A stretch of 64,000 nucleotides of DNA from a virus (IMGVR_UViG_3300023170_000011:42376-106375), one strand, 5' to 3'; positions 39,799 through 50,580 are shown, counted from the first letter of the stretch. A program made the numbers and translations. Notes: generated from the letters alone by a model not told the origin.

Positions 39799-42700
39799 AT
39801 GGCTGATAGGCATTTAAGATTTTATAATAAACAGGGAAATCCTTTAAATTTTGAGTATGTTGGAGCTACAGCTTCAACTCCCTTAACTTACACTTTCAAT
39901 TACGAGACCTCTTCTGGAAATACAACACCCGCTGCTGGTAAGGTTTCTTTGATATCTTTATCTAGTAATGTGATCTATTTGAACAGTGTTGATCTTAACG
40001 GTTTTAACATTAGCCAATGGGCAGAAACAGTAAATACCAAAACCCAGCAGGGCGGAAAAATAAGTTTAAAGCTTAATATACAACCTGCTAATGTAATTGT
40101 TGCTGCTATATCTTCAGCTTCGGTTGCTTCTGGGATTGTTACACTAAACCTAAGTTCGTTTACTGGACCCTCCGCAATATCGAATGGGAATATTGCTTAT
40201 TGTGAAACCTTGTCGCAGGACCTTCCTGGCGGTTATTTTAAGGGAAGTATATTCTTTGAACCCGTTTCTGCTGGTCTGTACGAGAATGAGCAGATTTTTG
40301 TTTTGCAAGAGTTTAAGGATTCTTCGAGTGGATTAAACTTTATAGGGTTTCCACATACTGGTGCTACGGGAGCTACCGGATCACCCTTATGGAGATCGAG
40401 ATGGGAAAATGATTCCTATGGTGATGTAGATGTTTCTAATGTTATCTTCACGTATAAGATAACTGAGAATGATCCCGAACTTGGGGGTGATCCTACTATA
40501 ACAAACTACCAAAATATAGTTTTTCCGGTAGTTCAAAATGCTTCTGATCTCTATTCAAACGGTTATGTTTCTACTCCAGAAGCAGCAACACCTTCAAGGT
40601 CTCTTCAGATAAACATCGCAATTAATGCCCCTGAGCAGGGAGCAGAGGTATACGAGAGAAAGCTTATAGTAGAAGATATTACTTCAGGATCCCCCTCTAA
40701 GGTTGCTGAAATAGAATTCTATGGACAGGTGGTTGGTTCTGACGAAAGACTTGACGTACTTACAAGAAATCTTGGTAGAGCATTTTTGGCTGAAGATTCA
40801 ACTATTCTTAGAAATCACGATCCAGATGAACCACTTCCTGATTACATTGAGATAAATGAGAAAAGAAAGGAATTGATGGTAGCTGGGGAAGAGATCTTCC
40901 CCTACATAGGAAGTTATAAGGGATTAATAGGTGCTCTTAAATTCTTTGGTTACCAAGACCTGAGGATAAAGGAATATTGGCTTAATTTAAATTACCAAAG
41001 AGTAAATCTTACACCTCTCCAGGAAAATAAAATATTCTTAGACAATTACAACAATACCAAGACGCCAAACCAAACGGTTTTGATTGCTGACGTCCTTGAT
41101 AATGAAAATAGTGGTAAGTACAGGCTAGAGCAAACATATGGACCTAACTCGGATGGTGAATATGTACTTGATGTCTCGTCTGAAAATACACTTGTTCCTT
41201 CAAGGACTTATAAGAAGACCTCTTTATTTGGTCTCTATTATGACATCAATACTACTTCCTCCCAAGAGGATCCTTATGGATATCCTGTCACCCCAGAATC
41301 CTTTACCTTTACTCAAGAGGAAGTCCTTGTTAAACTTTTTGCACTTAAGGAAAGACTTAAGCAAAGTTATCTTCCACTCAATGCCAGGATAATTGATATA
41401 ACTGGTGAGGGTGTTTATTATAATGTTTATAACACAAAAGCTTGGTCCGATACTTTAGAAAGAGATGAGATTGACTCCGGTAACAATATTAATTTTATAA
41501 CTAATCCAGATTTTGGGTTTATAGAAGATCTTAGAGCATTTGGTATAAGAACTGACGCTAAGTCTATCCAATCCCCTATGAACTATAATAATGTGGTTGA
41601 TATAGATGTGCAAGTTATAGGGCCTTCTGGAGATGCTTTTAGGTTCTCCACAACAAATACATTAAACCCGACACTCTCAATACAAAGGGGAAGGGAATAT
41701 AATTTCAATCTTGTTACAAGCGGATTTGATCTTTACTTTACTACTGATGCTTCTTTAGCTCAGGTAGATCCTGTTGGAATTTCAAATAATGGTTCAACCG
41801 GCGGTGTTGTTAGAATAGGTGTTAATCCTAGTGCAACTGGCCCATATTATTACTACTCCTCCGTTAATCCTTCTAAGATGAATGGAACCGTAACAATTAC
41901 GGATTCTCCGGTTTCCGATTTTGGTAATGTAGTTAAACCGCTTCATAATAACCAAAGATATACCGCAAGTCAAAATGCAAGCCTTTTAACTGCTATTTCT
42001 AATTTTTACACCAAGAAAATGAATGGTGAGATTAGAAACCTTGGCGATAACATTTCGACATCATTCCCTATTGAAGATTGCGGGGTTGATATAGGAATGC
42101 CTGTGGTGCTTGAATTTATTCCTGACACCTGGGATTGGGATGAAATGGGCATGTCTTGGGACTCTTTAGAACTTCCTTCTTTTACTTTGAGTGATAGTAG
42201 GTCACTTACTTGGAGAACAATAGATTTCTCAGCTTACAACGAGATAGAATGGGTTATAAACAAGTCCCAAAACCAGGTTGGTTCTGGTTATAATTTTTCA
42301 TATAGGGGCTATGCAGTTGATTTTTATAAGTTAGCTCACTTTTTACCATATACCGGCGAGTATGACGTTACCTGTTATCTGTATGATGCTTTTAACTTTA
42401 AAAATAGGAAAATTGTTAAATCCTCCATCACAGTATCCCCCAGGACAACATTATTGGATGGGTGGACAAGATATAGGGAGAATGAGAAATATTCTTGGGA
42501 TTTAACCATTAGAGATTGGGATAGCTATGACTCCATGTGGGAATATCCAGCAGAGGGTAAAACCTATGATGAAACTAAAAAAGAAATTCCAGAGGCAATA
42601 TTAGATTTCGCTGTTTATGGTAATAATGCAATAGACGGACAGATATTTAAGGTTGGAAAAAATGTACCTGCTATAGGTGCTTCGGGGAATATCCGACTAA

Positions 42701-43830
42701 ATCAGAACATACTAAGTGTTTCGAGGATTTATTCTACTTTGATATCTGGTAGTCAATATGGCTTTGCTAATGTGTTTACTACACAACCTCATAATTTTGT
42801 AGAAGGATCTGAGGTGTTTATAACTGGTAGTATTGACGACTTGAATAAATCTTGGAAAGTGTCTATCCCATCTGGGGCCACTGGATATTCTTTCCAAATT
42901 CCCTATATCTTGAGTAATCAAGCGGGTGTAGGTGCTACGTCTGGTCCTTCCTCGATTGCTGGGGGTACTGGATATTATGTACTTCCCGATTCATATCCAG
43001 CACAAAAGGTAACTGGTGGTGGATCTATTAGTGTTTCCATAAATGGTAGAGTAATAGGTGCAACATCTTCGGGTTCTAATTTGCAATCTACAGCTAACTC
43101 GATTATTAAGGAGATAAACTCAGTTGTTACACAACCCGACTATTTTGCCCAGACTTTTGATCCTACAGAGAATCCAGTAAATGTGAATCTAGTTGCTGAT
43201 ACTGAAAGTGGCAATATTGGAAATGGTGATAAAATAACTGTTGCCCTAACTGGATCTTTAATTCTGGCTTCTGCAGATAGTGAACTTTCTGGTGGTGCTA
43301 CTGGAGGATTTAGATATGTCGATTGGGATGCTTCTTCCGGAACAAATCCGGTTGAGAATTTAAAATACTTCGGTACTAAAAACCTTAAGTGGCAAACTTT
43401 TACCAATGCTTCTTGGGATAATGCTTATGCACATTCTTGGGATGATTTTGAATATGAAAACGGATGGCTTGGTGGATATGAAATCCACAGTTCAAAGCCT
43501 GGAGATAACGTAAAGGCAAGTGTTGGCAATGAGACATTACCTTTCCCAATTGGTGTAACCTTTACTGCTAGCTCTGGTACTGGTGCTTCTGCAAGTTTAA
43601 CTCTTGGATCAGCGGCAAGTCAATTAAATGCTTCTAATGATCCTAACATTACTAATTTTTACTATAGAGTAATTCCAGAGACATCAACTGCTACATTAAC
43701 TACTGCAGGACCGACTTCGGTGTCTATTTATCCATTTGCTGCTACTGGAGGAACGGGGGCTGTTCCAGCATCAGTTCCTGGTGCACCACCGCCTTTGTTA
43801 GTATCCTTCACGGTAGCAACAGGACCATAA
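39799..43830 (+). CDS. Large baseplate wedge/tail protein, possibly gp7-like (1343 aa)
   Basis: The 1343-residue protein is beta-rich throughout and lies where T4-like operons have gp7 (1032 residues in T4). The segment EEIFPYIGSYKGLIGALKFFG (about residue 370) is of a type conserved in large baseplate proteins of T4-like phages. A PKD-like strand set is seen near residue 850 (PYTGEYDVTCYLYDAF). A short collagen-like HTGATGATGSP occurs near residue 190. The C-terminus is Gly/Ser/Ala-rich and ends VSFTVATGP. It connects wedges to peripheral fibres, by analogy. Homology to gp7 is tentative; structural role is secure. Confidence 0.65.
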   Translation: MADRHLRFYNKQGNPLNFEYVGATASTPLTYTFNYETSSGNTTPAAGKVSLISLSSNVIYLNSVDLNGFNISQWAETVNTKTQQGGKISLKLNIQPANVIVAAISSASVASGIVTLNLSSFTGPSAISNGNIAYCETLSQDLPGGYFKGSIFFEPVSAGLYENEQIFVLQEFKDSSSGLNFIGFPHTGATGATGSPLWRSRWENDSYGDVDVSNVIFTYKITENDPELGGDPTITNYQNIVFPVVQNASDLYSNGYVSTPEAATPSRSLQINIAINAPEQGAEVYERKLIVEDITSGSPSKVAEIEFYGQVVGSDERLDVLTRNLGRAFLAEDSTILRNHDPDEPLPDYIEINEKRKELMVAGEEIFPYIGSYKGLIGALKFFGYQDLRIKEYWLNLNYQRVNLTPLQENKIFLDNYNNTKTPNQTVLIADVLDNENSGKYRLEQTYGPNSDGEYVLDVSSENTLVPSRTYKKTSLFGLYYDINTTSSQEDPYGYPVTPESFTFTQEEVLVKLFALKERLKQSYLPLNARIIDITGEGVYYNVYNTKAWSDTLERDEIDSGNNINFITNPDFGFIEDLRAFGIRTDAKSIQSPMNYNNVVDIDVQVIGPSGDAFRFSTTNTLNPTLSIQRGREYNFNLVTSGFDLYFTTDASLAQVDPVGISNNGSTGGVVRIGVNPSATGPYYYYSSVNPSKMNGTVTITDSPVSDFGNVVKPLHNNQRYTASQNASLLTAISNFYTKKMNGEIRNLGDNISTSFPIEDCGVDIGMPVVLEFIPDTWDWDEMGMSWDSLELPSFTLSDSRSLTWRTIDFSAYNEIEWVINKSQNQVGSGYNFSYRGYAVDFYKLAHFLPYTGEYDVTCYLYDAFNFKNRKIVKSSITVSPRTTLLDGWTRYRENEKYSWDLTIRDWDSYDSMWEYPAEGKTYDETKKEIPEAILDFAVYGNNAIDGQIFKVGKNVPAIGASGNIRLNQNILSVSRIYSTLISGSQYGFANVFTTQPHNFVEGSEVFITGSIDDLNKSWKVSIPSGATGYSFQIPYILSNQAGVGATSGPSSIAGGTGYYVLPDSYPAQKVTGGGSISVSINGRVIGATSSGSNLQSTANSIIKEINSVVTQPDYFAQTFDPTENPVNVNLVADTESGNIGNGDKITVALTGSLILASADSELSGGATGGFRYVDWDASSGTNPVENLKYFGTKNLKWQTFTNASWDNAYAHSWDDFEYENGWLGGYEIHSSKPGDNVKASVGNETLPFPIGVTFTASSGTGASASLTLGSAASQLNASNDPNITNFYYRVIPETSTATLTTAGPTSVSIYPFAATGGTGAVPASVPGAPPPLLVSFTVATGP

Positions 43831-43843
43831 AATACAGAAAAGA

Positions 43844-45466
43844 ATGGCTTCAAATATTCAAATATACGAGACACAATCAGTTATCTATACGGATACAACC
43901 TCTGGTGGATTTCCTCCGTATTCTAGAAGATGGAACTTCACAGGTGGAAATATTTCAAGTGCTACTGGTGCCACTGCTTTGGTTAGATATAACAACCCCG
44001 GTACATATACCGCAACATTAACTGTAACTGATTTTAATAACATAACAGCATCTTTTTCTTCAACTAATGGTATAGAGGTATTAGCATCTTCTGTTTCTGC
44101 ATCGTTTACAGTTAATCCGACTTTGATCCTGATGGATCAGTCTACACAGTTTACCGACACTTCAACAGGTGCACCTGAGGATCCAACTTCTTTTCAATGG
44201 GACGTTGGTGGATCATCATATTCTACATCACAAAATCCAACACTTAGCTATGATAATTGGCAGAACGTACCGGGAGCAGCTCTTAGTGCACTTCCTGGTG
44301 CCACTGTAAGTGTTACTGTTGAATTAACTGCTACTAGCTCTTTTGGTAGTGATTCAGCATCTTCTTCCGTAAGTGTAAAAAAGCTGGGGCAAACAACAGT
44401 CAACACTATAAACAAGAGTTCTGGAGGACTTTCTTATTACCCGGAGGTTTCTATTATATCAACTGGAGTTAGAGCTTCTGCTTTTGGATATCCAACTAGC
44501 TCTGAAATTTTTGAGCTAGATTATTCGTCCGCTAAAGTCCAGGTTGTAGATGGATTCCATTCTACCCAAGAAGAAGCTTACATATTGATGACTGGTCTTG
44601 GTGGAATTCCATCTTTTGTAACAGAGGGGGTTGCTCGAGTTAATGGATATCTAGTAATTGAGGATGCGCTTTATGGTTTGGGTGTTCCTGAAATTTCAGT
44701 TGGAAAATACATATGGGACCGTGTTAACTCTGGAGGCCCAGTTACGTCACTTTACTTTGCAGACGATGGATCAACAGGAAATTTAACAGATCTTATTACC
44801 ACTACTGGTTATAGCACAACATTGGTTGCTTCGATAATGGATAATCTATATCCTCAACTCAACTCTACCCAAAGTGATTATTGGAGTCCTGCTTTCCCGC
44901 TCACCACTGTGAGCATAACAGGAAAAAATCCGGTTATTTATGCTACCCAATATTTCACTAATAGGTCCATTACCGGAGTCAACTACGAGGTCTATATTGA
45001 TATAAATGGTGGAAGTACAAGGATTACATGTGCGTTCAACGCTAATTCGGGTCAGGGTAACGAAAGTGGTGGTAATTTTGAATACTATGTAATGCAGGAT
45101 GTTGCTGGTAATAGTGGTGCTGCAACTCAGCTTAATGCCGCCATTACTGCAACTCTTGGGAGCACGAGTGATATCGAGTTTACTGCTGTTCAGGACTTTA
45201 ATATTAATTCCAGTGGAACCCCAGCTAGTTATTATGGGTTAAAAATGGAGGTAAAGAATACTTCAATTGAATCGGTGGTGTTAGGGGATAACTCTACAAC
45301 ATTAAATGCCACATATAGTCTTAACTTAGCCCCATTCACATACCAATATAGTAGCGGGTCAGCAGGAATTATTTCTTGTTCTGGAATGCCACCACAATTA
45401 AACCTAGGATTTGACGACTATTTTACAACAGGAAAATCCATAAATTATGGTGGTTCTATATTCTAA
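43844..45466 (+). CDS. Tail adhesin-like protein with two N-terminal PKD domains
   Basis: Residues 8-85 and 90-180 form two PKD-type Ig folds. In the first, FTGGNISSATGATALVRYNNP and GTYTATLTVTDFNN are the classic strand E-F pattern; in the second, QSTQFTDTSTGAPEDPTSFQW then VSVTVELTATSSFG. PKD domains are common in surface and secreted proteins of Bacteroidota and in tail proteins of their phages. The rest is strand-rich with many Ser/Thr/Gly and no catalytic motif. It follows the putative gp7-like gene by 13 bases and precedes the propeller protein. Glycan or surface-protein binding is likely but not shown. Confidence 0.75.
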   Translation: MASNIQIYETQSVIYTDTTSGGFPPYSRRWNFTGGNISSATGATALVRYNNPGTYTATLTVTDFNNITASFSSTNGIEVLASSVSASFTVNPTLILMDQSTQFTDTSTGAPEDPTSFQWDVGGSSYSTSQNPTLSYDNWQNVPGAALSALPGATVSVTVELTATSSFGSDSASSSVSVKKLGQTTVNTINKSSGGLSYYPEVSIISTGVRASAFGYPTSSEIFELDYSSAKVQVVDGFHSTQEEAYILMTGLGGIPSFVTEGVARVNGYLVIEDALYGLGVPEISVGKYIWDRVNSGGPVTSLYFADDGSTGNLTDLITTTGYSTTLVASIMDNLYPQLNSTQSDYWSPAFPLTTVSITGKNPVIYATQYFTNRSITGVNYEVYIDINGGSTRITCAFNANSGQGNESGGNFEYYVMQDVAGNSGAATQLNAAITATLGSTSDIEFTAVQDFNINSSGTPASYYGLKMEVKNTSIESVVLGDNSTTLNATYSLNLAPFTYQYSSGSAGIISCSGMPPQLNLGFDDYFTTGKSINYGGSIF

Positions 45467-45487
45467 AATTTTGATAAATACTAAATA

Positions 45488-48400
45488 ATGCCAACAACCT
45501 TTTTCTATATCAATACAGCAGCACTTGACTCCTTTGGGGATGTTTGGTGTGTGGGTCGTGACCTAACCAAGTATGACGGCGAAAGCTGGGACTATTACAA
45601 TTATCAGAATTCTGTGGTTCCTAGCAACTCACCATATTTTCTAGACACAAGGTCAATTTCAATTGATAATGAGAACAGCAAGTGGGTTGGATGTGCAGTA
45701 ACTGCTTCACTTTCACAGGACCTTGTTTTTGTTGCGAAAGGTAGCCAAGCAGCAACTGGTACAAGCTGGAATCTAAGCCAGTTTGGTGATTATTCTTTGC
45801 AATCACCTAACTGGGAAGTACCAACAATTTACGCAAGTCCTTATTCTGAGGAGGTCATTGCATTTATATCTCCTCTCAATGGTGGTGCAGGGACAGGGGG
45901 AACCGGAAATACAGGTGTTACTGGAGGTTACCTTTGGAGATATGATAAAGTGGCAGAAGAATGGAGTGAGGTTTCTCCTGGATATACTTGGCCCCACATT
46001 TATGAAATCACTGCAAAAGGTGATAACGGAGATTACTTTGAATATTATTTGAGTACTAATGATGGATTACAAACTATACCACAGGGTAATTTGGATCCTA
46101 TTACTTTGGATAATGGTGAGCTTGCAATAAAGCAGATGAACAAATTTAATTCGCTTACATCTGGAATAGGTGGTGACACGGTTTATAGTGTTTCCTTTGA
46201 TGAAGATGGTAATTATTGGGCAGGTACCGAAAATGGTATTACCTACTGGGATGGCAAGAAATTCTATAACTGGAATGTTGCTGGAGCAGATGGTGTAACT
46301 AAGGTGGTAGCCAGGAAAAATGGACATGTATTCTTTAGGATAGGAAATCCATTTGATCAGCCCTCAACTTCTAATGGATTCTATCATTTTAATGGTAGCA
46401 CATTTACTCATCTAACATCTTCAAACACAAATCTTCCGGATAATAGAGTTATCCAGCTGATGAAAGTTGAAGAGAAATCAAATGCTGGCTCGCTTAAAAT
46501 TTACGAGGACGATCTTTGGATCGTGGCTGGAAATAATATTTGTTTGTTTGATTACACGATGCCACATATTTACGGTACATCTAAATACACAGGTACAACA
46601 GGTTGGAATTTCGTTTATTATACCCATACAACGGAAGGCGGGACTACAGATACTGCTAGATTACCAAAAGCAGACAAATATACATGGAAGTATCCAACGT
46701 GGAGAGGATATGATAACGAATACCTCAAGAACCAACATCCCGGTTTGGACCCAAGGAATTTATTTCTAGAAACAGATTTCAAGGATATTGCAAGTGGAGT
46801 TGCTGGAAGACAACCGTATTGGAACGATGGAGTTATTCCAGAATATGATCAAGTCGAATTAGCCAAACTTATTCCTGATGCTGAGTGGTTAATAGATACC
46901 ACGTCATTTACTGTCACCTCAACTTCAAGGTACAAGCATTACAATATTGTAACGGGTTATTCCTCAGAGTCATCAATTAACTTTGGGGGGAAAAATAACC
47001 TTGAGCCCAATTATACTGTAAGTAATCCAAATCCTACAAACTTTGCTGGCGGAACTGGTGATTTAGGATTTGTTGCTCTCTATACGGATGGTGGACAAGT
47101 GAAGAGTGTAATTCCGTTCAGAGGATTTGGTACAAGAGTTTATAGTGCTGTCCCAGCGGTAGACAATTCTTCGATCTTTGTTCTTGGTACGTTCAAGAAA
47201 TTTATTGAGGCAAGGGAACTGGTTTACTCTAGTAAATATCCAGGTGCATCTGCTATGACTGTAACTGGCATAACCGGACCAACTGGTGGTCCTGTTGGAT
47301 TCTCAAACATTGCTACTCCTGGTTTAACTGCATCTGCGTCTTCAGAATACGGATGGATCTTAAATGGAGCAACTGGGGCAACTTCTGGGATATTTTTGCC
47401 AGAAACCTCTATATTAAGCGATACTGAAGCAATATTCATTGCTGAGGTCGAGGCTGATCTTGGGAACAAGGTTAGTTACGGTGACATGGATTTTTCCTCT
47501 GATACCTCTCCTTTAAATCAATTCTCGTTGAAGAACTTTAGATATTTCCCTGGTGCAAGTGGTAGTTTTGATCCATCAGGTGTAATAGATGCTAATTTTT
47601 CTCCGCCTTCGGAAATAGTCAATTTAGCCCTTTCAATATCTAACAATTCAGTAAGAGTAACATCTAATTATATCGGTGGAATATCAACTCTAAAAGATGG
47701 ATGGTTAGATCTAAGTGATTTACCGAATTCATCCCCCTTTGTTTTTTCAAGTAAGGACGGCGGAACCTACGATAGGAGTGGTAGTGTGATAGACCTAGAT
47801 TCAGGTCTTTCTCTTAGAAATGCTTATGGTGTAGGATTGACTGGTAATTCAACTTCCAGTCTGGATGGAATTTCATCTCTTGAAAACTCTTTGACTTATT
47901 TGCTCTTTGGTACTTCGACAAGGGATGTTATTTCTAGAGGGATAACTTTCACACACCCAAACCCCGGGTATTCTTATCCATTTTTTATTCTGAATGATTT
48001 TAATCACTCACCTTTAACTGGAGCTTTTGTTAAAAATTCAGGGGGTACTGGATCTGGATATACTTCTTGGTATAATACAATATCTGGGTATAAGTCTGGT
48101 AATCAGTATTATTTGAATTCCCTTTATACTGATTCACCAACACTTTCTCCAGCTTCTCCTTCTGGAGTACTTTCTGACATAGGAACGTCAGGCGGAGCTA
48201 ATATGCTTACAATATCTCTTAAGCCTGGTGGTACTTACATGATGTTATCTTCTTCTGAAGTTCTCCCTGAAAGTTATGGAAGTCCTTATCTATCATCAAT
48301 TAGTGACCAAAGCGATGCATTGCCTGACGGTGATCAGTACACGGCAATATATTATCCACAGACTGCTGGAGTGACTGGCGGAGGTCATAATATAATAAAG

Positions 48401-49156
48401 AGAAATGTTACTGGGACAAGTATAGATTCGTTCTCAACTTTTGGACAAGGAAATACTGGGGACCAGAGCAGATTAAGGATGTATGTTGGCCATCGTATGG
48501 ATTTATTTGTAGCTGGGTCTAGTGCTGGAGTAACAGGGCCTCCTGGATTACCATACAGTTCTGCTACTGGATCCTTCGTTTCGTTCTTAGAAAGCTATAA
48601 ACCAGGTATTGGAAAGGATATGGGTAACATTATTTCTAGAGCTGGTTCTGGGGCTTGGACTTGGGTAGATGTTCACAATTCAAATTCAGACCTTTTTGTA
48701 CCTATGTTATCAACTGTTTTCTTAAGTAATTATGATTCTAAGATTTTTGGTAAGAATAGTAATAGATGGAAATTAACCAATGCACTTACCAACGAAGTAC
48801 TGCTTGACATAAAAGACATACCTTATTTCATATACACATTTGCACAATCTGGATATTTTTCGATACAAAATATTGTTGAGGATTGTGAAGGTAACGTTTA
48901 TGAAATATCAAAGCCAGCTTTTGTAAAAGTTGTCGACCAAACGGTTCCTGTACCTTCGGATCCAAATCCAGATTATGTAAATTCTGCTGATTATGGTTAC
49001 AGAAAACAAACTAACTATAACAACACACAGGAATACGAGGATCTAAGCAAAGATCTAAGTGAGGAACAAAAAAAGATCATGCTAGAAAACATGATCCAGT
49101 TTGGATCTTCCCTAATTATCAGGGATAATCCTGATGCAACTTTTGATCAATTCTAA
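45488..49156 (+). CDS. Large tail protein with beta-propeller-like repeats (1222 aa)
   Basis: The N-terminal half repeats the propeller blade signature of two-component-regulator propellers: FGDVWCVGRDLTKYDGESW (about 15), DNENSKWVG (about 58), and SFDEDGNYWAGTENGITYW followed by DGKKFYNW (about 236). These W-x-G/T-x-x-G-(L/I)-x-x-(Y/F)-(D/N)-G blades are common in Bacteroidota sensors. The remainder is beta-rich with short G-x-T stretches (GNTGVTGG; ITGPTGGPVG; GVTGPPGLP), like collagen fragments, and a C-terminal part with PYFIYTFAQSGYF resembling a PKD or Ig closing strand. It is a candidate receptor-binding or fibre-network protein. It converges with the reverse-strand ATPase gene, sharing 4 bases. 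Confidence 0.7.
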   Translation: MPTTFFYINTAALDSFGDVWCVGRDLTKYDGESWDYYNYQNSVVPSNSPYFLDTRSISIDNENSKWVGCAVTASLSQDLVFVAKGSQAATGTSWNLSQFGDYSLQSPNWEVPTIYASPYSEEVIAFISPLNGGAGTGGTGNTGVTGGYLWRYDKVAEEWSEVSPGYTWPHIYEITAKGDNGDYFEYYLSTNDGLQTIPQGNLDPITLDNGELAIKQMNKFNSLTSGIGGDTVYSVSFDEDGNYWAGTENGITYWDGKKFYNWNVAGADGVTKVVARKNGHVFFRIGNPFDQPSTSNGFYHFNGSTFTHLTSSNTNLPDNRVIQLMKVEEKSNAGSLKIYEDDLWIVAGNNICLFDYTMPHIYGTSKYTGTTGWNFVYYTHTTEGGTTDTARLPKADKYTWKYPTWRGYDNEYLKNQHPGLDPRNLFLETDFKDIASGVAGRQPYWNDGVIPEYDQVELAKLIPDAEWLIDTTSFTVTSTSRYKHYNIVTGYSSESSINFGGKNNLEPNYTVSNPNPTNFAGGTGDLGFVALYTDGGQVKSVIPFRGFGTRVYSAVPAVDNSSIFVLGTFKKFIEARELVYSSKYPGASAMTVTGITGPTGGPVGFSNIATPGLTASASSEYGWILNGATGATSGIFLPETSILSDTEAIFIAEVEADLGNKVSYGDMDFSSDTSPLNQFSLKNFRYFPGASGSFDPSGVIDANFSPPSEIVNLALSISNNSVRVTSNYIGGISTLKDGWLDLSDLPNSSPFVFSSKDGGTYDRSGSVIDLDSGLSLRNAYGVGLTGNSTSSLDGISSLENSLTYLLFGTSTRDVISRGITFTHPNPGYSYPFFILNDFNHSPLTGAFVKNSGGTGSGYTSWYNTISGYKSGNQYYLNSLYTDSPTLSPASPSGVLSDIGTSGGANMLTISLKPGGTYMMLSSSEVLPESYGSPYLSSISDQSDALPDGDQYTAIYYPQTAGVTGGGHNIIKRNVTGTSIDSFSTFGQGNTGDQSRLRMYVGHRMDLFVAGSSAGVTGPPGLPYSSATGSFVSFLESYKPGIGKDMGNIISRAGSGAWTWVDVHNSNSDLFVPMLSTVFLSNYDSKIFGKNSNRWKLTNALTNEVLLDIKDIPYFIYTFAQSGYFSIQNIVEDCEGNVYEISKPAFVKVVDQTVPVPSDPNPDYVNSADYGYRKQTNYNNTQEYEDLSKDLSEEQKKIMLENMIQFGSSLIIRDNPDATFDQF

Positions 49157-49785
49157 TTGTAAGAATATAGAAGCCTAAGTACCTCGTCAATTGACTCGTG
49201 CCTATGGTTGTCCTTTAGGGCAATATTATACACGTACATGGAGTCTTTTAGTTTGGGTACTTCGTGAATTGCTGAGTCATTTGCAAATTTCAAATCTATC
49301 TGCTGGCCATCACCACACAAAATCATTGTGGAATATTTACCAAGCCTACCAAGAACCATTCCTAGTTGCTGTTTGGTCAGGTTTTGGAATTCATCTACAA
49401 TAACAACTGCGTTATCAAAAGTTCTTCCTCTAAAGTGGCTTAGAGAAACAAGCTCAATCACTTCATCTTTTTCTAGCTTTTCTAAATGATCCGCTTTATT
49501 GTAAACTTTTCTCATATTCGACCTAATTGGAACTAGCCATGGTTCCATCTTTTCTTCTAGCGATCCAGGTAGGAATCCATTATCCTCATTAGAAACTGTT
49601 GGTCTTGTGATAACTATCTTTTCACATTGTTTTTTGAAAAGTCTATCCAAGGCTATTTGAACCGCTAAAAGTGTTTTACCACTACCAGCTTTACCTGTTA
49701 TGAAATTAAATGGGTGTGTAAGTATCTGTGATTTTGCAGATTTTTGCTCCTCTGAAAGTGTGATTGAGAATTTGTTTTTGTCCAC
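49153..49785 (-). CDS. PhoH-like P-loop ATPase
   Basis: The 210-residue protein has the Walker A loop FITGKAGSGKT (about 28-38), a Walker B with VVIVDEFQNL (about 127-136), the PhoH signature ITRPTV near residue 60, and CGDGQQIDL, where the usual D-x-x-Q-x-D is present. PhoH proteins are predicted RNA/DNA helicase-like ATPases and are frequent in large marine and T4-like phages; their job is unsettled. The start is GTG at 49785, because no ATG precedes the Walker A. The gene follows the reverse-strand glycosyltransferase by 11 bases and its end overlaps the propeller gene by four bases. Confidence 0.88.
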   Translation of the reverse strand: MDKNKFSITLSEEQKSAKSQILTHPFNFITGKAGSGKTLLAVQIALDRLFKKQCEKIVITRPTVSNEDNGFLPGSLEEKMEPWLVPIRSNMRKVYNKADHLEKLEKDEVIELVSLSHFRGRTFDNAVVIVDEFQNLTKQQLGMVLGRLGKYSTMILCGDGQQIDLKFANDSAIHEVPKLKDSMYVYNIALKDNHRHESIDEVLRLLYSYN

Positions 49786-49796
49786 TGAGTTTGTTT

Positions 49797-50558
49797 TTAT
49801 TTGTTATAGGTGATTTTCCACCCGTAGTTATCGACAAGATCCCTTAGCATAGGACTTTTAAGATGCTTGACCTGGTCAAAGAGATTGTGTTGATCGCTTC
49901 CATTTTTAAATTTAGCTGAGCTTTTTCTGAGAATGTATCCGTGATAGTGGCTTGCAAAGAAAGATAACCATAAATCCTCTATAAACCAATATTTCTCTGG
50001 ACATTCAAAGAGTTTTTTGTGCGAGAATATTTCCAGGTCACAAACCATGCCACCAGTACCACAATAATCTACGGGTTCTCCCCCAGCAACGTTTACTCTA
50101 TTGGCTGCACCATAATAGTTTAGTGTTTTAATCCTCCAAGCCCATTGGGATGATATTTCACCTTCCCTGGATTCTTTTATAAATATGTCTAGAGAATCTT
50201 TTCCAAATGTTTGGTCGTCGTCTACGAATACACAAAAATTCATAAATCCCGAATTTTTAAGAATGTGTCTTGCAAAATAGAATCTTCCGAATCCCCCTAG
50301 ATTTTCACTGCTGTGGTATATGGTACATGGGAATTTTGAATTTTCTTCTAATATTTTTTGGAACAGACCTGACTTTTCTTTGTTGTTATTCCATACATGA
50401 AGATGGAAGTTTTTAAAGTCTTGGTTGTTTAGCTGTTGTACTACATGGAGAAACCCTTCTTCCCTTTGCCAAGTACACATGATTACTGGAAGTATATGTG
50501 AGTCTGTGTTTTTGAGATCAGTATTTATATGTACAAGGTTTCCCTCTTCTAAGAGCAT
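49797..50558 (-). CDS. Family-2-like glycosyltransferase
   Basis: A GT-A fold enzyme of 253 residues: PVIMCTWQREEGFLHVV is the N-terminal nucleotide-binding strand, SENLGGFGRFYFARHI the middle, and FCVFVDDDQTFGKDS contains the D-x-D metal site. CGTGGMVCDLEIF and WFIEDLWLSFF supply the acceptor-side E-D-x-W motif of family 2. I chose the ATG at 50558; a longer form from a TTG at 50609 would run across the promoter motif of the divergent fibre gene. A copy of that motif reads GAATATATATCA on this strand, 34 bases before the ATG. The enzyme sits next to fibre genes rich in Ser/Thr and may glycosylate them, or a host surface sugar; this is inference. Confidence 0.82.
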   Translation of the reverse strand: MLLEEGNLVHINTDLKNTDSHILPVIMCTWQREEGFLHVVQQLNNQDFKNFHLHVWNNNKEKSGLFQKILEENSKFPCTIYHSSENLGGFGRFYFARHILKNSGFMNFCVFVDDDQTFGKDSLDIFIKESREGEISSQWAWRIKTLNYYGAANRVNVAGGEPVDYCGTGGMVCDLEIFSHKKLFECPEKYWFIEDLWLSFFASHYHGYILRKSSAKFKNGSDQHNLFDQVKHLKSPMLRDLVDNYGWKITYNK

Positions 50559-50580
50559 GTTTATGTGTTTGAAAATAGTT

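Noticed and set aside
45472-45483. TGATAAATACTA before the propeller gene as a T4-type late promoter
   Set aside because: It is only 16 bases from the ATG, closer than every other copy, and matches the window's own motif poorly.
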